DNA from: Candidatus Anaerobutyricum avicola
GTDB lineage: Bacteria; Bacillota; Clostridia; Lachnospirales; Lachnospiraceae
Direction of reading: 5' to 3'
DNA: 64,000 bases
Assembly: GCA_019113845.1 (NCBI GenBank)
Contig: DXGQ01000017.1
Location: 68,608 to 132,607 of the forward strand
Shown here: positions 26,431 to 33,889 of the stretch, piece by piece
How the letters are laid out: every line of letters starts with the position of its first letter
Position numbering within the stretch: the first letter of the stretch is position 1
Notes under the pieces: generated by a model
Databases searched by the model: none
Seen by the model: only the letters and a program-made list of their open reading frames with translations
Told to the model about the DNA's origin: nothing
Program-made: the position numbers and the translations under genes

Positions 26431-26600
26431 TTGCATAGGAATGCAATTCCCATGCAATAAAAATGCTCCGTGAGAATCGCACTGCGGCGGATTAGAAGAT
26501 GTCGCTCCTGCGACCCGCCGCAGGCGGAGAATTCCGCAAAGCAGGATTCTTTCCTGTGGGATACCAGGATATTGCGTGGATAATCGCTGTCTTCCCGGGA
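26430..26600. repeat. Hairpins and a dispersed repeat downstream of pfkA
   Basis: ATTGCAT-a-GGAAT and ATTCC-c-ATGCAAT (26430-26458) form an imperfect 12-bp hairpin. The adjoining CTCCGTGAGAATCGCACTGC (26465 onward) matches 21 of 25 bases with a segment at 36564-36588. Further short palindromes (GTCGC-TCCT-GCGAC; GGAATTCC-like) fill the rest. On both occasions the repeat lies downstream of a minus-strand gene. Confidence 0.55.
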
Positions 26601-27674
26601 TCAGTCTCCGAAGGAGATGCCCAGAATCTTTGCCTGCTTGATGATCTGATCGTCTGCGGAAACGTATTTCAGTTTGCCGGCGGTCTCTTTCAGAGGGATG
26701 GAAGATACTTCGTAACCTTTCATGACAACCATTCTGCCGTATTTTTCTTCATGGATCAGTTCGGCAGCGGCAGCGCCCAGACGGCTGGAGATGACACGGT
26801 CGAAAGGTACAGGGCTTCCGCCTCTTTGTGTGTGTCCAGGAATGGTAACACGTACTTCCTGACCGGTAGCTGCCTCAATCTGTGCGGCAAGCTCATAGCC
26901 GACAGTGGAGTACTGGCGGTTGGCAAGTTTCTCTTTGTATTTCTTTTTGGATAACTTGGCATCTTCTTTGGAGATGGCGCCCTCAGCTACTGCAAGGATG
27001 GTAAAGCCCTTGCCCTGCTCGGAACGACGTCTGATCGCCTCGATAACGTGATTTAAGTTATAAGGGATCTCAGGGATGAGGATGACGTCCGCGCCGCCTG
27101 CGATACCGGCATGTAAGGTTACCCAGCCAACCTTGTGTCCCATAAGCTCAACGATGAATACACGGTCGTGAGAAGCTGCGGTGGTATGGATGCAGTCGAT
27201 AGCATTGGTCGCGATATCGACAGCACTCTGGAAACCGAAAGTCATATCTGTACCCCAGAGGTCATTGTCGATCGTCTTTGGAAGGGATACCACATTTAAG
27301 CCTTCCTCACTTAACATGTTGGCGGATTTCTGGCTTCCGTTTCCACCGAGGACAACCAGACAGTCAAGGTCGAGATATCTGTAGGTGGACTTCATGGCTT
27401 CCACTTTATCCACACCGTTCTCATCAGGAACGCGCATTAATTTAAATGGCTGTCTGGAAGTTCCGAGGATGGTGCCGCCTCTTGTCAGGATTCCGGAGAA
27501 ATCTTTGGAGGTCAGACGTTTATAATTACCGTAGATCAGACCTTTGTAACCGTCCTCAAAGCCATAGAATTCCACGTTGCCTTCCAGCTGTGTCAGACCT
27601 TTGACAACACCACGCATGGTAGCGTTTAAGCTCTGACAGTCTCCCCCGCTTGTTAACATACCAATTCTCTTCAT
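26601..27674 (-). CDS. pfkA: 6-phosphofructokinase (predicted ATP-dependent)
   Basis: The 357-residue enzyme phosphorylates fructose 6-phosphate in glycolysis. The start ATG is preceded by AGAAAGGAAA. Family motifs are GGDCQSLNATMRG at the N terminus, GGNGS (110-114) and LPKTIDNDLWG (131-140). The Gly at the fourth position of GGNGS corresponds to Gly104 of E. coli PfkA and predicts ATP use, although the Lys of PKTIDND is shared with PPi-type enzymes and the usual GGDG Asp is Asn. It is at the end of the cca-dnaX-recR minus cluster, with its own promoter. A second phosphofructokinase lies at 59545. Confidence 0.92.
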   Translation of the reverse strand: MKRIGMLTSGGDCQSLNATMRGVVKGLTQLEGNVEFYGFEDGYKGLIYGNYKRLTSKDFSGILTRGGTILGTSRQPFKLMRVPDENGVDKVEAMKSTYRYLDLDCLVVLGGNGSQKSANMLSEEGLNVVSLPKTIDNDLWGTDMTFGFQSAVDIATNAIDCIHTTAASHDRVFIVELMGHKVGWVTLHAGIAGGADVILIPEIPYNLNHVIEAIRRRSEQGKGFTILAVAEGAISKEDAKLSKKKYKEKLANRQYSTVGYELAAQIEAATGQEVRVTIPGHTQRGGSPVPFDRVISSRLGAAAAELIHEEKYGRMVVMKGYEVSSIPLKETAGKLKYVSADDQIIKQAKILGISFGD

Positions 27675-27756
27675 TGTAGCATTTCCTTTCTTTTCTCTGA
27701 ATGATCAGCAGATGCCGGGATGTGAAAAGATCACAGCCCGCCGGTTGATAAGTGAT

Positions 27757-27784
27757 AGTATATTAAAGGTTAGTTATAGCTCAA
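27757..27784 (-). promoter_or_regulatory. pfkA: Promoter for pfkA inside the recR end
   Basis: Read on the minus strand, TTGAGC (27784-27779) and TATACT (27762-27757) are spaced by 16 bases. It overlaps the last codons of recR and would give a leader of about 75 bases. Confidence 0.55.
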
Positions 27785-28373
27785 TACGGCCATCCAGGGC
27801 ACGCGAGAGAGTCACTTCGTCGATGTATTCCAGCTCGCCGCCGATTGGGACGCCGCTGGCGATCCGCGTGATCCGGATACCTCTGGGCTTGACCTTCTTG
27901 GTGATATACATGGCAGTGGCTTCGCCGTCCAGACTGGAATTGGTCGCCAGGATAAGCTCTTTGACCGGTGTGGTGTCCAGCCGCTCCATGAGCTCTTTAA
28001 ACCGGATATCATCCGGTCCCTTGCCGAGGCTTGGAACGAGAGTTCCCTGCAGGACGTGGTAGACGCCGTTGTACTGTCCGGTTTTCTCGTAGGCGGCCAG
28101 ATCCTTGGTATGCTCCACTACCATGATCGTGCTGTGGTCCCGTTTGTCGCTGGCGCAGATGGGACAGAGCTCCCCGTCTGTGAGCGTACAGCAGCATTTG
28201 CAATAGCGAATATTCTTTCTTGCGCTGACGAGAACCTCAGCCAGATGTTCCACATGCTCCTGTGGCATATTGATAATATGAAAGGCGAGACGCTGCGCGG
28301 ATTTGCCGCCGATGCCCGGCAGGCGGCGCAGCTCCTCGATCAGATTATTGACCTGTGTGCCATAATAATTCAT
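27774..28373 (-). CDS. recR: Recombination mediator RecR
   Basis: A 199-residue protein of normal length for RecR, which works with RecF and RecO to load RecA on gapped DNA. It has the helix-hairpin-helix LRRLPGIGGKSAQRLAF at residues 16-32, a C4 zinc finger (CKCC...CPIC, about 58-72), and a Toprim domain (IMVVEHTKDLAAYEKTG). The start ATG overlaps the stop of ybaB by one base, so translation is coupled, as in most Firmicutes where dnaX, ybaB and recR form an operon. Confidence 0.96.
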   Translation of the reverse strand: MNYYGTQVNNLIEELRRLPGIGGKSAQRLAFHIINMPQEHVEHLAEVLVSARKNIRYCKCCCTLTDGELCPICASDKRDHSTIMVVEHTKDLAAYEKTGQYNGVYHVLQGTLVPSLGKGPDDIRFKELMERLDTTPVKELILATNSSLDGEATAMYITKKVKPRGIRITRIASGVPIGGELEYIDEVTLSRALDGRIEL

Positions 28374-28726
28374 CAGAAACCAAGACCTCCGCCAAGGCCG
28401 CCGAGTCCTCCGGTGAGCTTGGCCATCTGACTCTGAGAATCTGACTCCATCGCGCGGAGTGCTTCGTTGGTGGCAGCCATGATAAGATCTTCAAGCATCT
28501 CGATATCGTCAGGATCGACAACTTCCTCTGCGATTTTGACAGCGACGACCTCTCTCTTACCGGAAACTGTGACGGAGACAACACCGCCGCCGGCGGAAGC
28601 CTCATAAGTCTTCTCCTCGAGAGCCTGCTGGGTCTCTGCCATCTGTTTCTGCATTTTCTGTGCCTGTTTCATAAGATTATTCATATTTCCCGGCATTCCG
28701 CCAGGAAAACCACCTCTTCTTGCCAT
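28373..28726 (-). CDS. YbaB/EbfC nucleoid-associated protein
   Basis: A 117-residue protein with a Gly- and Met-rich N terminus ([20 protein letters not shown]), the YbaB helix ([16 protein letters not shown]) and a conserved central beta segment [16 protein letters not shown]. The C terminus is Gly-rich. YbaB proteins are small dimers that bind DNA; the phenotype is mild in studied bacteria. It sits between dnaX and recR as usual. Confidence 0.95.
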   Translation of the reverse strand: MARRGGFPGGMPGNMNNLMKQAQKMQKQMAETQQALEEKTYEASAGGGVVSVTVSGKREVVAVKIAEEVVDPDDIEMLEDLIMAATNEALRAMESDSQSQMAKLTGGLGGLGGGLGF

Positions 28727-28779
28727 AATGATAAAACCTCCATAAATATTTCGTGTACTGTATCAATTACATGTTGCAT

Positions 28780-30495
28780 TTATTCAAAAATCACAGGATA
28801 ATGAATCTTGCTGAGATCAATGAAACCTGAAGACTGTCCGGTCTCCTGTGAACGAACCGAACATTCAAACTTCACGCGCTTGCCCGTCTGCTGTGCGACG
28901 ATATCGGACAGTACGCCCAGATTGTGCTGATGATTCCGCTCAAAATAGCTCTTCTCAATATCATCCCGCTCAAAGATCAGCTGAATGATGCTGCTGTCCT
29001 CCGAGACAGCAATGCGGGCAGCCATGAGAAACTTCTGCATGGGCATGGAAGTCTGTGCGACGATAGACTTCCAGCTGGAAGCGATAGCTTTTAAGTCCTC
29101 GGCTTCCGCCGGAGAGAATCTTTCGTTCAGTGCCTGCTCCGCGCTGACACTGTCCCCTGCCGGAGCGATATTTTCTGCTGCGGCGCCGCCAGTCGGTACA
29201 TTTCCTGTACTGTTTTGCAGCAGAGCGGCGAGAGACGCCAGCTGCTGCGGGGAAAATCCCGCGAGGAGCTCTGCTGCTGTATTTCCTGTTCCGGCGGTGC
29301 CGGATTCTTTTTTTAGATAAGAACTGTTGTCTGTCAGAGGAGCGCCCTCCAGCTTCTTTTCCAGAAGGTGAACCCGCTCCAGCAGGCTGGCGGAATCGGT
29401 CTCCATCTGCGGCGTACACAGCCGGATAAAACCGACCTCCAGAAGGATCCGCTTCTGCGTAGCGTTGCGGATCTGCCCGGATAAATCTGACAGGACCCGG
29501 ATGAAACGGAGCAGAGTGCCTGTCTCGATCCATGCTGCCTCCTCCTGCAGGGAGGCGATGGATTCCGCGGACAGGTCGAGACTGTCCTCCATGCCGTTCT
29601 GGTCCTTGATGATCAGCAGGTTGCGCAGATACCACAGAAAATCGGCCAGGAACTGGGACAGCTCCCGCCCTTCTGTGATCATCCGGTCGATGGTGTGAAG
29701 CACCGCGATGGTGTCCTGCTCCAGAATGCTCCGGAGAAGCTGGCTGAACACAGCGGTATCCACCGTCCCCAGTACTTCAAGAACATTCTCATAAGTGAGA
29801 GTCTGATTCAAATAGAAGGCGATGCACTGGTCCAGAAGACTTAAAGCGTCACGCATGGAGCCGTCGGCGGCTCTTGCGATGTAGCGCAGCGCCTTCTCTT
29901 CCGCGGGAATCTCCTCCTTTTCCATCAGATGTGCCAGATGATTCGTGATGGTATCGATGGAAATGCGTTTGAAATCATATTTCTGACACCGGGACAGGAT
30001 CGTCACCGGAATCTTATGCTTCTCTGTGGTGGCGAGGATGAATATGACGTAAGACGGCGGTTCCTCCAGAGTCTTTAAAAGAGCATTGAAGGCGCCGGAA
30101 GATAACATATGCACCTCGTCGATGATATATACCTTATACTTGCCCTCAACAGGAGAGTACTGTACCTGCTCCCGGATCTCCCGGATGTGGTCCACACCGT
30201 TGTTGGAAGCGGCGTCAATCTCAAGGACATCCAGAGAACTCTGATTGTTGATGGCCTGACAGGACGGACACTGGTTGCACGGATTGCCATCCACCGGATG
30301 CTGGCAGTTGACCGCCTTGGCAAAAAGCTTCGCGATGGATGTCTTGCCGGTTCCACGCGTGCCACAGAAAAGATACGCGTGCCCGATTCTGTCATAAAGA
30401 ATCTCATTGCGCAGGGTGCGGACGATGGCATCCTGCCCCTGAACCTCATCAAAATCGTTCGGGCGCCATTTTCGATATAAAGCCATGTAAGCCAT
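28780..30495 (-). CDS. dnaX: DNA polymerase III subunit gamma/tau
   Basis: I start at 30495 (MAYMALYRKWRP), preceded by AGGGAGA; the track start at 30543 adds 16 residues without a site. The 571-residue clamp-loader ATPase has the N-terminal RPNDFDEVQGQ, a P-loop GTRGTGKT at about 45-52, a Cys zinc module (about 61-79), IIDEVHMLS and the SRCQ arginine finger region. The C-terminal part (about 380-571) is the tau-like region that contacts the polymerase. No frameshift signal was looked for in detail. It belongs to the dnaX-ybaB-recR cluster. Confidence 0.96.
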   Translation of the reverse strand: MAYMALYRKWRPNDFDEVQGQDAIVRTLRNEILYDRIGHAYLFCGTRGTGKTSIAKLFAKAVNCQHPVDGNPCNQCPSCQAINNQSSLDVLEIDAASNNGVDHIREIREQVQYSPVEGKYKVYIIDEVHMLSSGAFNALLKTLEEPPSYVIFILATTEKHKIPVTILSRCQKYDFKRISIDTITNHLAHLMEKEEIPAEEKALRYIARAADGSMRDALSLLDQCIAFYLNQTLTYENVLEVLGTVDTAVFSQLLRSILEQDTIAVLHTIDRMITEGRELSQFLADFLWYLRNLLIIKDQNGMEDSLDLSAESIASLQEEAAWIETGTLLRFIRVLSDLSGQIRNATQKRILLEVGFIRLCTPQMETDSASLLERVHLLEKKLEGAPLTDNSSYLKKESGTAGTGNTAAELLAGFSPQQLASLAALLQNSTGNVPTGGAAAENIAPAGDSVSAEQALNERFSPAEAEDLKAIASSWKSIVAQTSMPMQKFLMAARIAVSEDSSIIQLIFERDDIEKSYFERNHQHNLGVLSDIVAQQTGKRVKFECSVRSQETGQSSGFIDLSKIHYPVIFE

Positions 30496-30533
30496 GAAAA
30501 TCACTCTCCCTGTCAAAGTATCTATACCCGAAC

Positions 30534-30562
30534 ATTTTAGCATATTTATATAGGAATGACAA
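30534..30562 (-). promoter_or_regulatory. dnaX: Promoter for dnaX operon
   Basis: Minus-strand TTGTCA (30562-30557), a 17-base spacer, and TAAAAT (30539-30534) with a TGC extension, in the gap between the cotS-like gene and dnaX. Confidence 0.65.
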
Positions 30563-30565
30563 TTT

Positions 30566-31552
30566 TCATTTCAACAAATTCAGGGAAAAATGCTGTAAAA
30601 AGTTCTGCCTTTCCTGGTTCTGCCCCGGTATTTTCTCCAGCTTTTCCTGCATTTTCGGAGAAATCCAGCTCTTGCGCCGGTTGTAATACTGATTGGAGAT
30701 TTTCCAGAACTTTTCCGGGTACAGGAAGAGGAGATAGAGAAAACGCAGCTCGCTGTCAGACAGCGGCAGCTGGTCCGCATACCCGGCGATTCCGCGGGAA
30801 AAAAGATCCCAGTCATAATGGTTTTTCTCCATTGTTTTGCGAAGAAACAGATAGAGATCTACGAGATAGGGCTGATAACAGATGGATTCGAAACCGACGG
30901 TCGCCACGGAATGATCCGGCAGCATGAGAATATTATGATGCTGGTAGGCGCCGTGGCAGACGCCGCAGGCCGGCAGGGCGTCCTCCGCGCCCAGAGCAAG
31001 GAGGGTGTCAGCGGCATGGACTGCTTCCGCATAAAAGGTATCAAAATATTTCAGGTACAGAAGTTCAAAAGACTTTTTCTTTGTCACTCTGCTCACATAT
31101 CTTCGTATCGTGCGAAGTTCCTGATTTCTCCGGGCGAAAAGCCGGGAGATAGATTCTGTGTGCGGATTCTCAAAAGGAATTTCAGAGATGCCGGCAGAAG
31201 TTTTATGGAGAAGCGCCAGGTTCCGGCAGGCGGCGTAGACATCAGACGCACTGCCAAGATCACATTCCCGCCCGGAAAAATAATGTTTGAGGACGAAAGG
31301 AGTGTGGTATCGGTCATAGACGACAAGGCTGTTGTCTTTTGAAACAAAATACCGGTCCGTCCGGGAAAAACCGGCCAGAGCGAGTTTCTCCTTCCACTCA
31401 TACTCCATGGCCAGCCGGTGGAGGGAATGATGGTATTCCTTTAAAAGGGCAAGCCCCTGGTCCGTCTCACACTGAAAAGTTCCACGGCTTCGAAAGGTGG
31501 AGATGACCTTTATATCATACTGCTCTAACAATTCACGGTACTTATCACTCAC
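30566..31552 (-). CDS. CotS-like spore coat protein (kinase-like fold)
   Basis: I prefer GTG at 31552 (VSDKYRELLEQY), six bases after GGAGGG, over the TTG at 31570; this gives 328 residues. The protein has the aminoglycoside phosphotransferase-like fold of the CotS/YutH family, with GLALLKEYHHS near the N-terminal lobe, CHGAYQHHNIL in the catalytic-loop position (HGAYQHHN rather than HGDxxxxN, so the catalytic Asp is missing) and VATVGFESI in place of the DFG-type metal site. This suggests a pseudo-kinase structural coat protein. CotS-family genes are normally expressed in the mother cell. Confidence 0.8.
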   Translation of the reverse strand: MSDKYRELLEQYDIKVISTFRSRGTFQCETDQGLALLKEYHHSLHRLAMEYEWKEKLALAGFSRTDRYFVSKDNSLVVYDRYHTPFVLKHYFSGRECDLGSASDVYAACRNLALLHKTSAGISEIPFENPHTESISRLFARRNQELRTIRRYVSRVTKKKSFELLYLKYFDTFYAEAVHAADTLLALGAEDALPACGVCHGAYQHHNILMLPDHSVATVGFESICYQPYLVDLYLFLRKTMEKNHYDWDLFSRGIAGYADQLPLSDSELRFLYLLFLYPEKFWKISNQYYNRRKSWISPKMQEKLEKIPGQNQERQNFLQHFSLNLLK

Positions 31553-31619
31553 AATAATCCCTCCAGACAAAAAGGCAGGTTTCCGGTAGCATGGTCTATC
31601 CTATGACCGGCGCCGGAGG

Positions 31620-31740
31620 GTTATGACAGCAAATGAAGTGAGGAAAAAGCTGTGAAGGAACAGATGCGCCAGCAAATGAAGTGAGGGAAAAAGTCATGAT
31701 GGGACTGAGCAGACAGATGATCAAATGAGGAAAACTCCGG
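31620..31740 (-). repeat. Short direct repeats upstream of the cotS-like gene
   Basis: CAGCAAATGAAGTGAGGAAA (31627) and CAGCAAATGAAGTGAGGGAA (31670) are near-identical with period 43, and a third degenerate copy (GATCAAATGAGGAAAAC) starts near 31716. They lie between the cca terminator and the cotS-like start. Confidence 0.75.
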
Positions 31741-31775
31741 AAAAAAGAGACAGCCCCGCTACGGGCGGAGCTGTC
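31741..31775 (-). terminator. cca: Intrinsic terminator of cca
   Basis: On the minus strand GACAGCTCCGC and GCGGGGCTGTC pair (10 pairs, one mismatch), followed by CTTTTTT. The stem begins inside the last codons of cca. Confidence 0.9.
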
Positions 31776-33114
31776 GGTAAATCTTGAGAGCAAGCTCTTT
31801 CAGATAAGAATATTCATTCAGTTCCGGATGTTCCAGAACCATGGAGAGGAGAGTCTTTAAGATCGCGCCGATGGTCTTTCCTTCCCGGATGCCGAGCGCC
31901 TTTAACTGGTTGCCGTTGATCTTCAGGTCTTTTAAGGAAAGGCAGTCCTGTTTTTTCAGAATCTCCTCATAGGACTCCCAGGTCTCCTTCAGGATGGAGA
32001 GCTTCTCCGCCTGATAATAATCACTCTGTGAGCGGACGTCCGCTTCCATGACTTTAAGAAGGTATGGAAAGAGGTTCGGACCGATGGAGTGCATGACCTT
32101 CCGGACATGGCGCTGTCCCGAGGTTTTCGGGTTTTTGAAGCGGATATCATGATGCGAGATGAGCTGACAGACAACCTGAATGGTCTTATTGTCAAACTTG
32201 AGCCGTTTTAAGATCTCTTTGCTCATCTCTGCCCCCACCTTATAGTGATTATAAAAATGATCGATCCCGTACTGGTCGGTGGTCTTCGTGGCAGGTTTGC
32301 CCACATCGTGGAGCAGCATGGTGAGCCGCAGGACCGGATTTGGTTCGATCATACACACGGCGTGAAGCGTGTGCTCACCGACACTGTAGCAGTGGTGCGG
32401 GTTTTTCTGTCCGGTATCCATCATCCGGTCGAACTCCGGCAAAAATACGCTGGTCAGACCGGTGGCATAAGCCTCCCGGAAGACTTCCGGATGGTCGGAG
32501 ATGAGAAGCTTCAGAAGCTCCATCTGAATTCGCTCGGCGCTGACGTCCTTAAGGTTATTGTGGCAGGCGATAATGGCCTCCCGGGTGGAGGACTCAATGC
32601 GGAAATGAAGCTGACCGGCGAAGCGGACGGCGCGGAGCATCCGGAGCGCATCCTCCTCGAAGCGGTCCCGGGCATTCCCCACGCAGCGGATGACACGGTT
32701 TTGCAGATCGTCCATGCCGCCGAACAGATCGATGAGGCCGTCCGTATCATTGTACGCCATGGCATTGATGGTGAAATCCCGGCGCATCAGATCCTCCCGG
32801 AGGCTGGTGGTGAAAGTCACATCGTTCGGCCGGCGGTGGTCTTCATACAGACCGTCGATGCGGTAAGTGGTCACCTCATATCCGGTCTTATCCATCATGA
32901 CGGTGACAGTACCGTGTTTGATGCCGGTATCGATGGTTTTGGCAAAAAGCGCTTTTACCTGTTCCGGTCTGGCGGAGGTGGTGATATCCCAGTCGGACGG
33001 CGTCTTTCCGAGAATGGAATCTCTGACGCAGCCTCCCACCGCATAGGCTTCGTAGCCGTGGGAGGACAGGGTCTTTATAATCTCTGCTGCCTGTGTTGGA
33101 ATTAAAATCTTCAT
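31759..33114 (-). CDS. cca: CCA-adding tRNA nucleotidyltransferase
   Basis: Adds or repairs the CCA end of tRNAs. I start at 33114 (MKILIPTQAAEII), preceded by AAGGAG; the product is 451 residues. The class II head motif GGCVRDSILGKTPSDWDITT is at about residues 23-42, followed by the RRDFTINAMAYN motif and a central HD domain (LLHDVGKP, about residue 230). The C-terminal domain is present. An HD domain is typical of the cca/poly(A) polymerase family in Firmicutes. It is the first gene of the minus cluster and has its own terminator. Confidence 0.95.
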   Translation of the reverse strand: MKILIPTQAAEIIKTLSSHGYEAYAVGGCVRDSILGKTPSDWDITTSARPEQVKALFAKTIDTGIKHGTVTVMMDKTGYEVTTYRIDGLYEDHRRPNDVTFTTSLREDLMRRDFTINAMAYNDTDGLIDLFGGMDDLQNRVIRCVGNARDRFEEDALRMLRAVRFAGQLHFRIESSTREAIIACHNNLKDVSAERIQMELLKLLISDHPEVFREAYATGLTSVFLPEFDRMMDTGQKNPHHCYSVGEHTLHAVCMIEPNPVLRLTMLLHDVGKPATKTTDQYGIDHFYNHYKVGAEMSKEILKRLKFDNKTIQVVCQLISHHDIRFKNPKTSGQRHVRKVMHSIGPNLFPYLLKVMEADVRSQSDYYQAEKLSILKETWESYEEILKKQDCLSLKDLKINGNQLKALGIREGKTIGAILKTLLSMVLEHPELNEYSYLKELALKIYRQLRP

Positions 33115-33271
33115 GGGATGAACACGCTCCTTACCGTTAAAATTTCGCTGTTTCTGGTATTTTAACACATTTTCACATATTTGCTAAGAGGGATTTTGGG
33201 CGGAATAAAAGCGGGAAGATGCCGCATAGAATAAAACGAAAAAATGCGGTCTGCAAAGCGGGAGGGTCACC

Positions 33272-33712
33272 ATAAAAACAGAAAATAAAACATCAGGAAG
33301 GGGTCTGCGCCGGATCGCCGCCCTCCTCTGCTGTCTGCTTACGGCGGTCTTTTTGTCCGGCTGTGTGCAAAATCTCGGAGAGAGCAGACAAAAAGAGGCG
33401 GTGGAGTACGTGATCTGCCAGGAGAGTCATCTGCCGCCGCAGCTTCAGATCTTGCTGGAAGAAAAAAAGAAGAAGCCGGGAACCTTTGTCTACAGAAACT
33501 CCATGTATATGTACCTGGCAGTGTGCTATGGCAGGAAGGAGTACAGCGGGTGCAGTGTCCGGATCGAGGAATGCTGGCGGACGGAAAAGACTCTTTTCCT
33601 GCGGACACAGCTGATGGGACCCGCCCCCGGCGAGGGGGAGGAAGCGGAAACCTGGCCTTTTATCGTAGTCCGGTGCCCGCAGATGGATGTATTCTGTGTG
33701 ATCGAACCATGA
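33272..33712 (+). CDS. PrcB-like lipoprotein with apparent AUA start
   Basis: The ORF track begins at an internal TTG (33353), which cuts the signal peptide. Reading upstream in frame gives IKTENKTSGRGLRRIAALLCCLL...FLSGC, a full lipoprotein signal peptide with lipobox LSGC. The only codon at proper distance (7 bases) from GGGAGG is ATA at 33272; no ATG, GTG or TTG exists upstream in frame. The mature part contains GRKEYSGCSVRIEE and a MGPAPGEGEEAETWPFIVVR stretch resembling the PrcB C-terminal domain (GxxxTGGYxI and a Pro-rich turn). It precedes the SipL-like gene. Alternatives are a CTG start at 33251 or a mutated ATG. Confidence 0.65.
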   Translation: MKTENKTSGRGLRRIAALLCCLLTAVFLSGCVQNLGESRQKEAVEYVICQESHLPPQLQILLEEKKKKPGTFVYRNSMYMYLAVCYGRKEYSGCSVRIEECWRTEKTLFLRTQLMGPAPGEGEEAETWPFIVVRCPQMDVFCVIEP

Positions 33713-33783
33713 GAAGACGCAGGGAATATATGGGGATGGCTGCGCATATAATGCATAGAACTGAGAAAATGTACCACCTGTGC

Positions 33784-33875
33784 CGCGCAGTCCACGGGTG
33801 CGCATGGCAACGGCGCCTGAGGATGTCCGGAAGGAAGACGGACGCGCAAGTCCATGGGTGCGCACGGCAATGGCG
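33784..33875 (+). repeat. Imperfect tandem duplication (period 59)
   Basis: CGCGCAGTCCACGGGTGCGC (33784) recurs as CGCGCAAGTCCATGGGTGCG (33843); both continue through CGGCAAnGGCG with scattered changes. It ends immediately before the GGGAGGGAGGG site of the SipL-like gene. Confidence 0.8.
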
Positions 33876-33889
33876 GGAGGGAGGGCCTT

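Noticed and set aside
26499-26954. 151-aa plus-strand ORF across the end of pfkA
   Set aside because: Overlaps a firmly recognised gene on the other strand; no promoter or ribosome binding site.
32245-33105. 286-aa plus-strand ORF opposite cca
   Set aside because: Antisense to a firmly recognised gene; no ribosome binding site.
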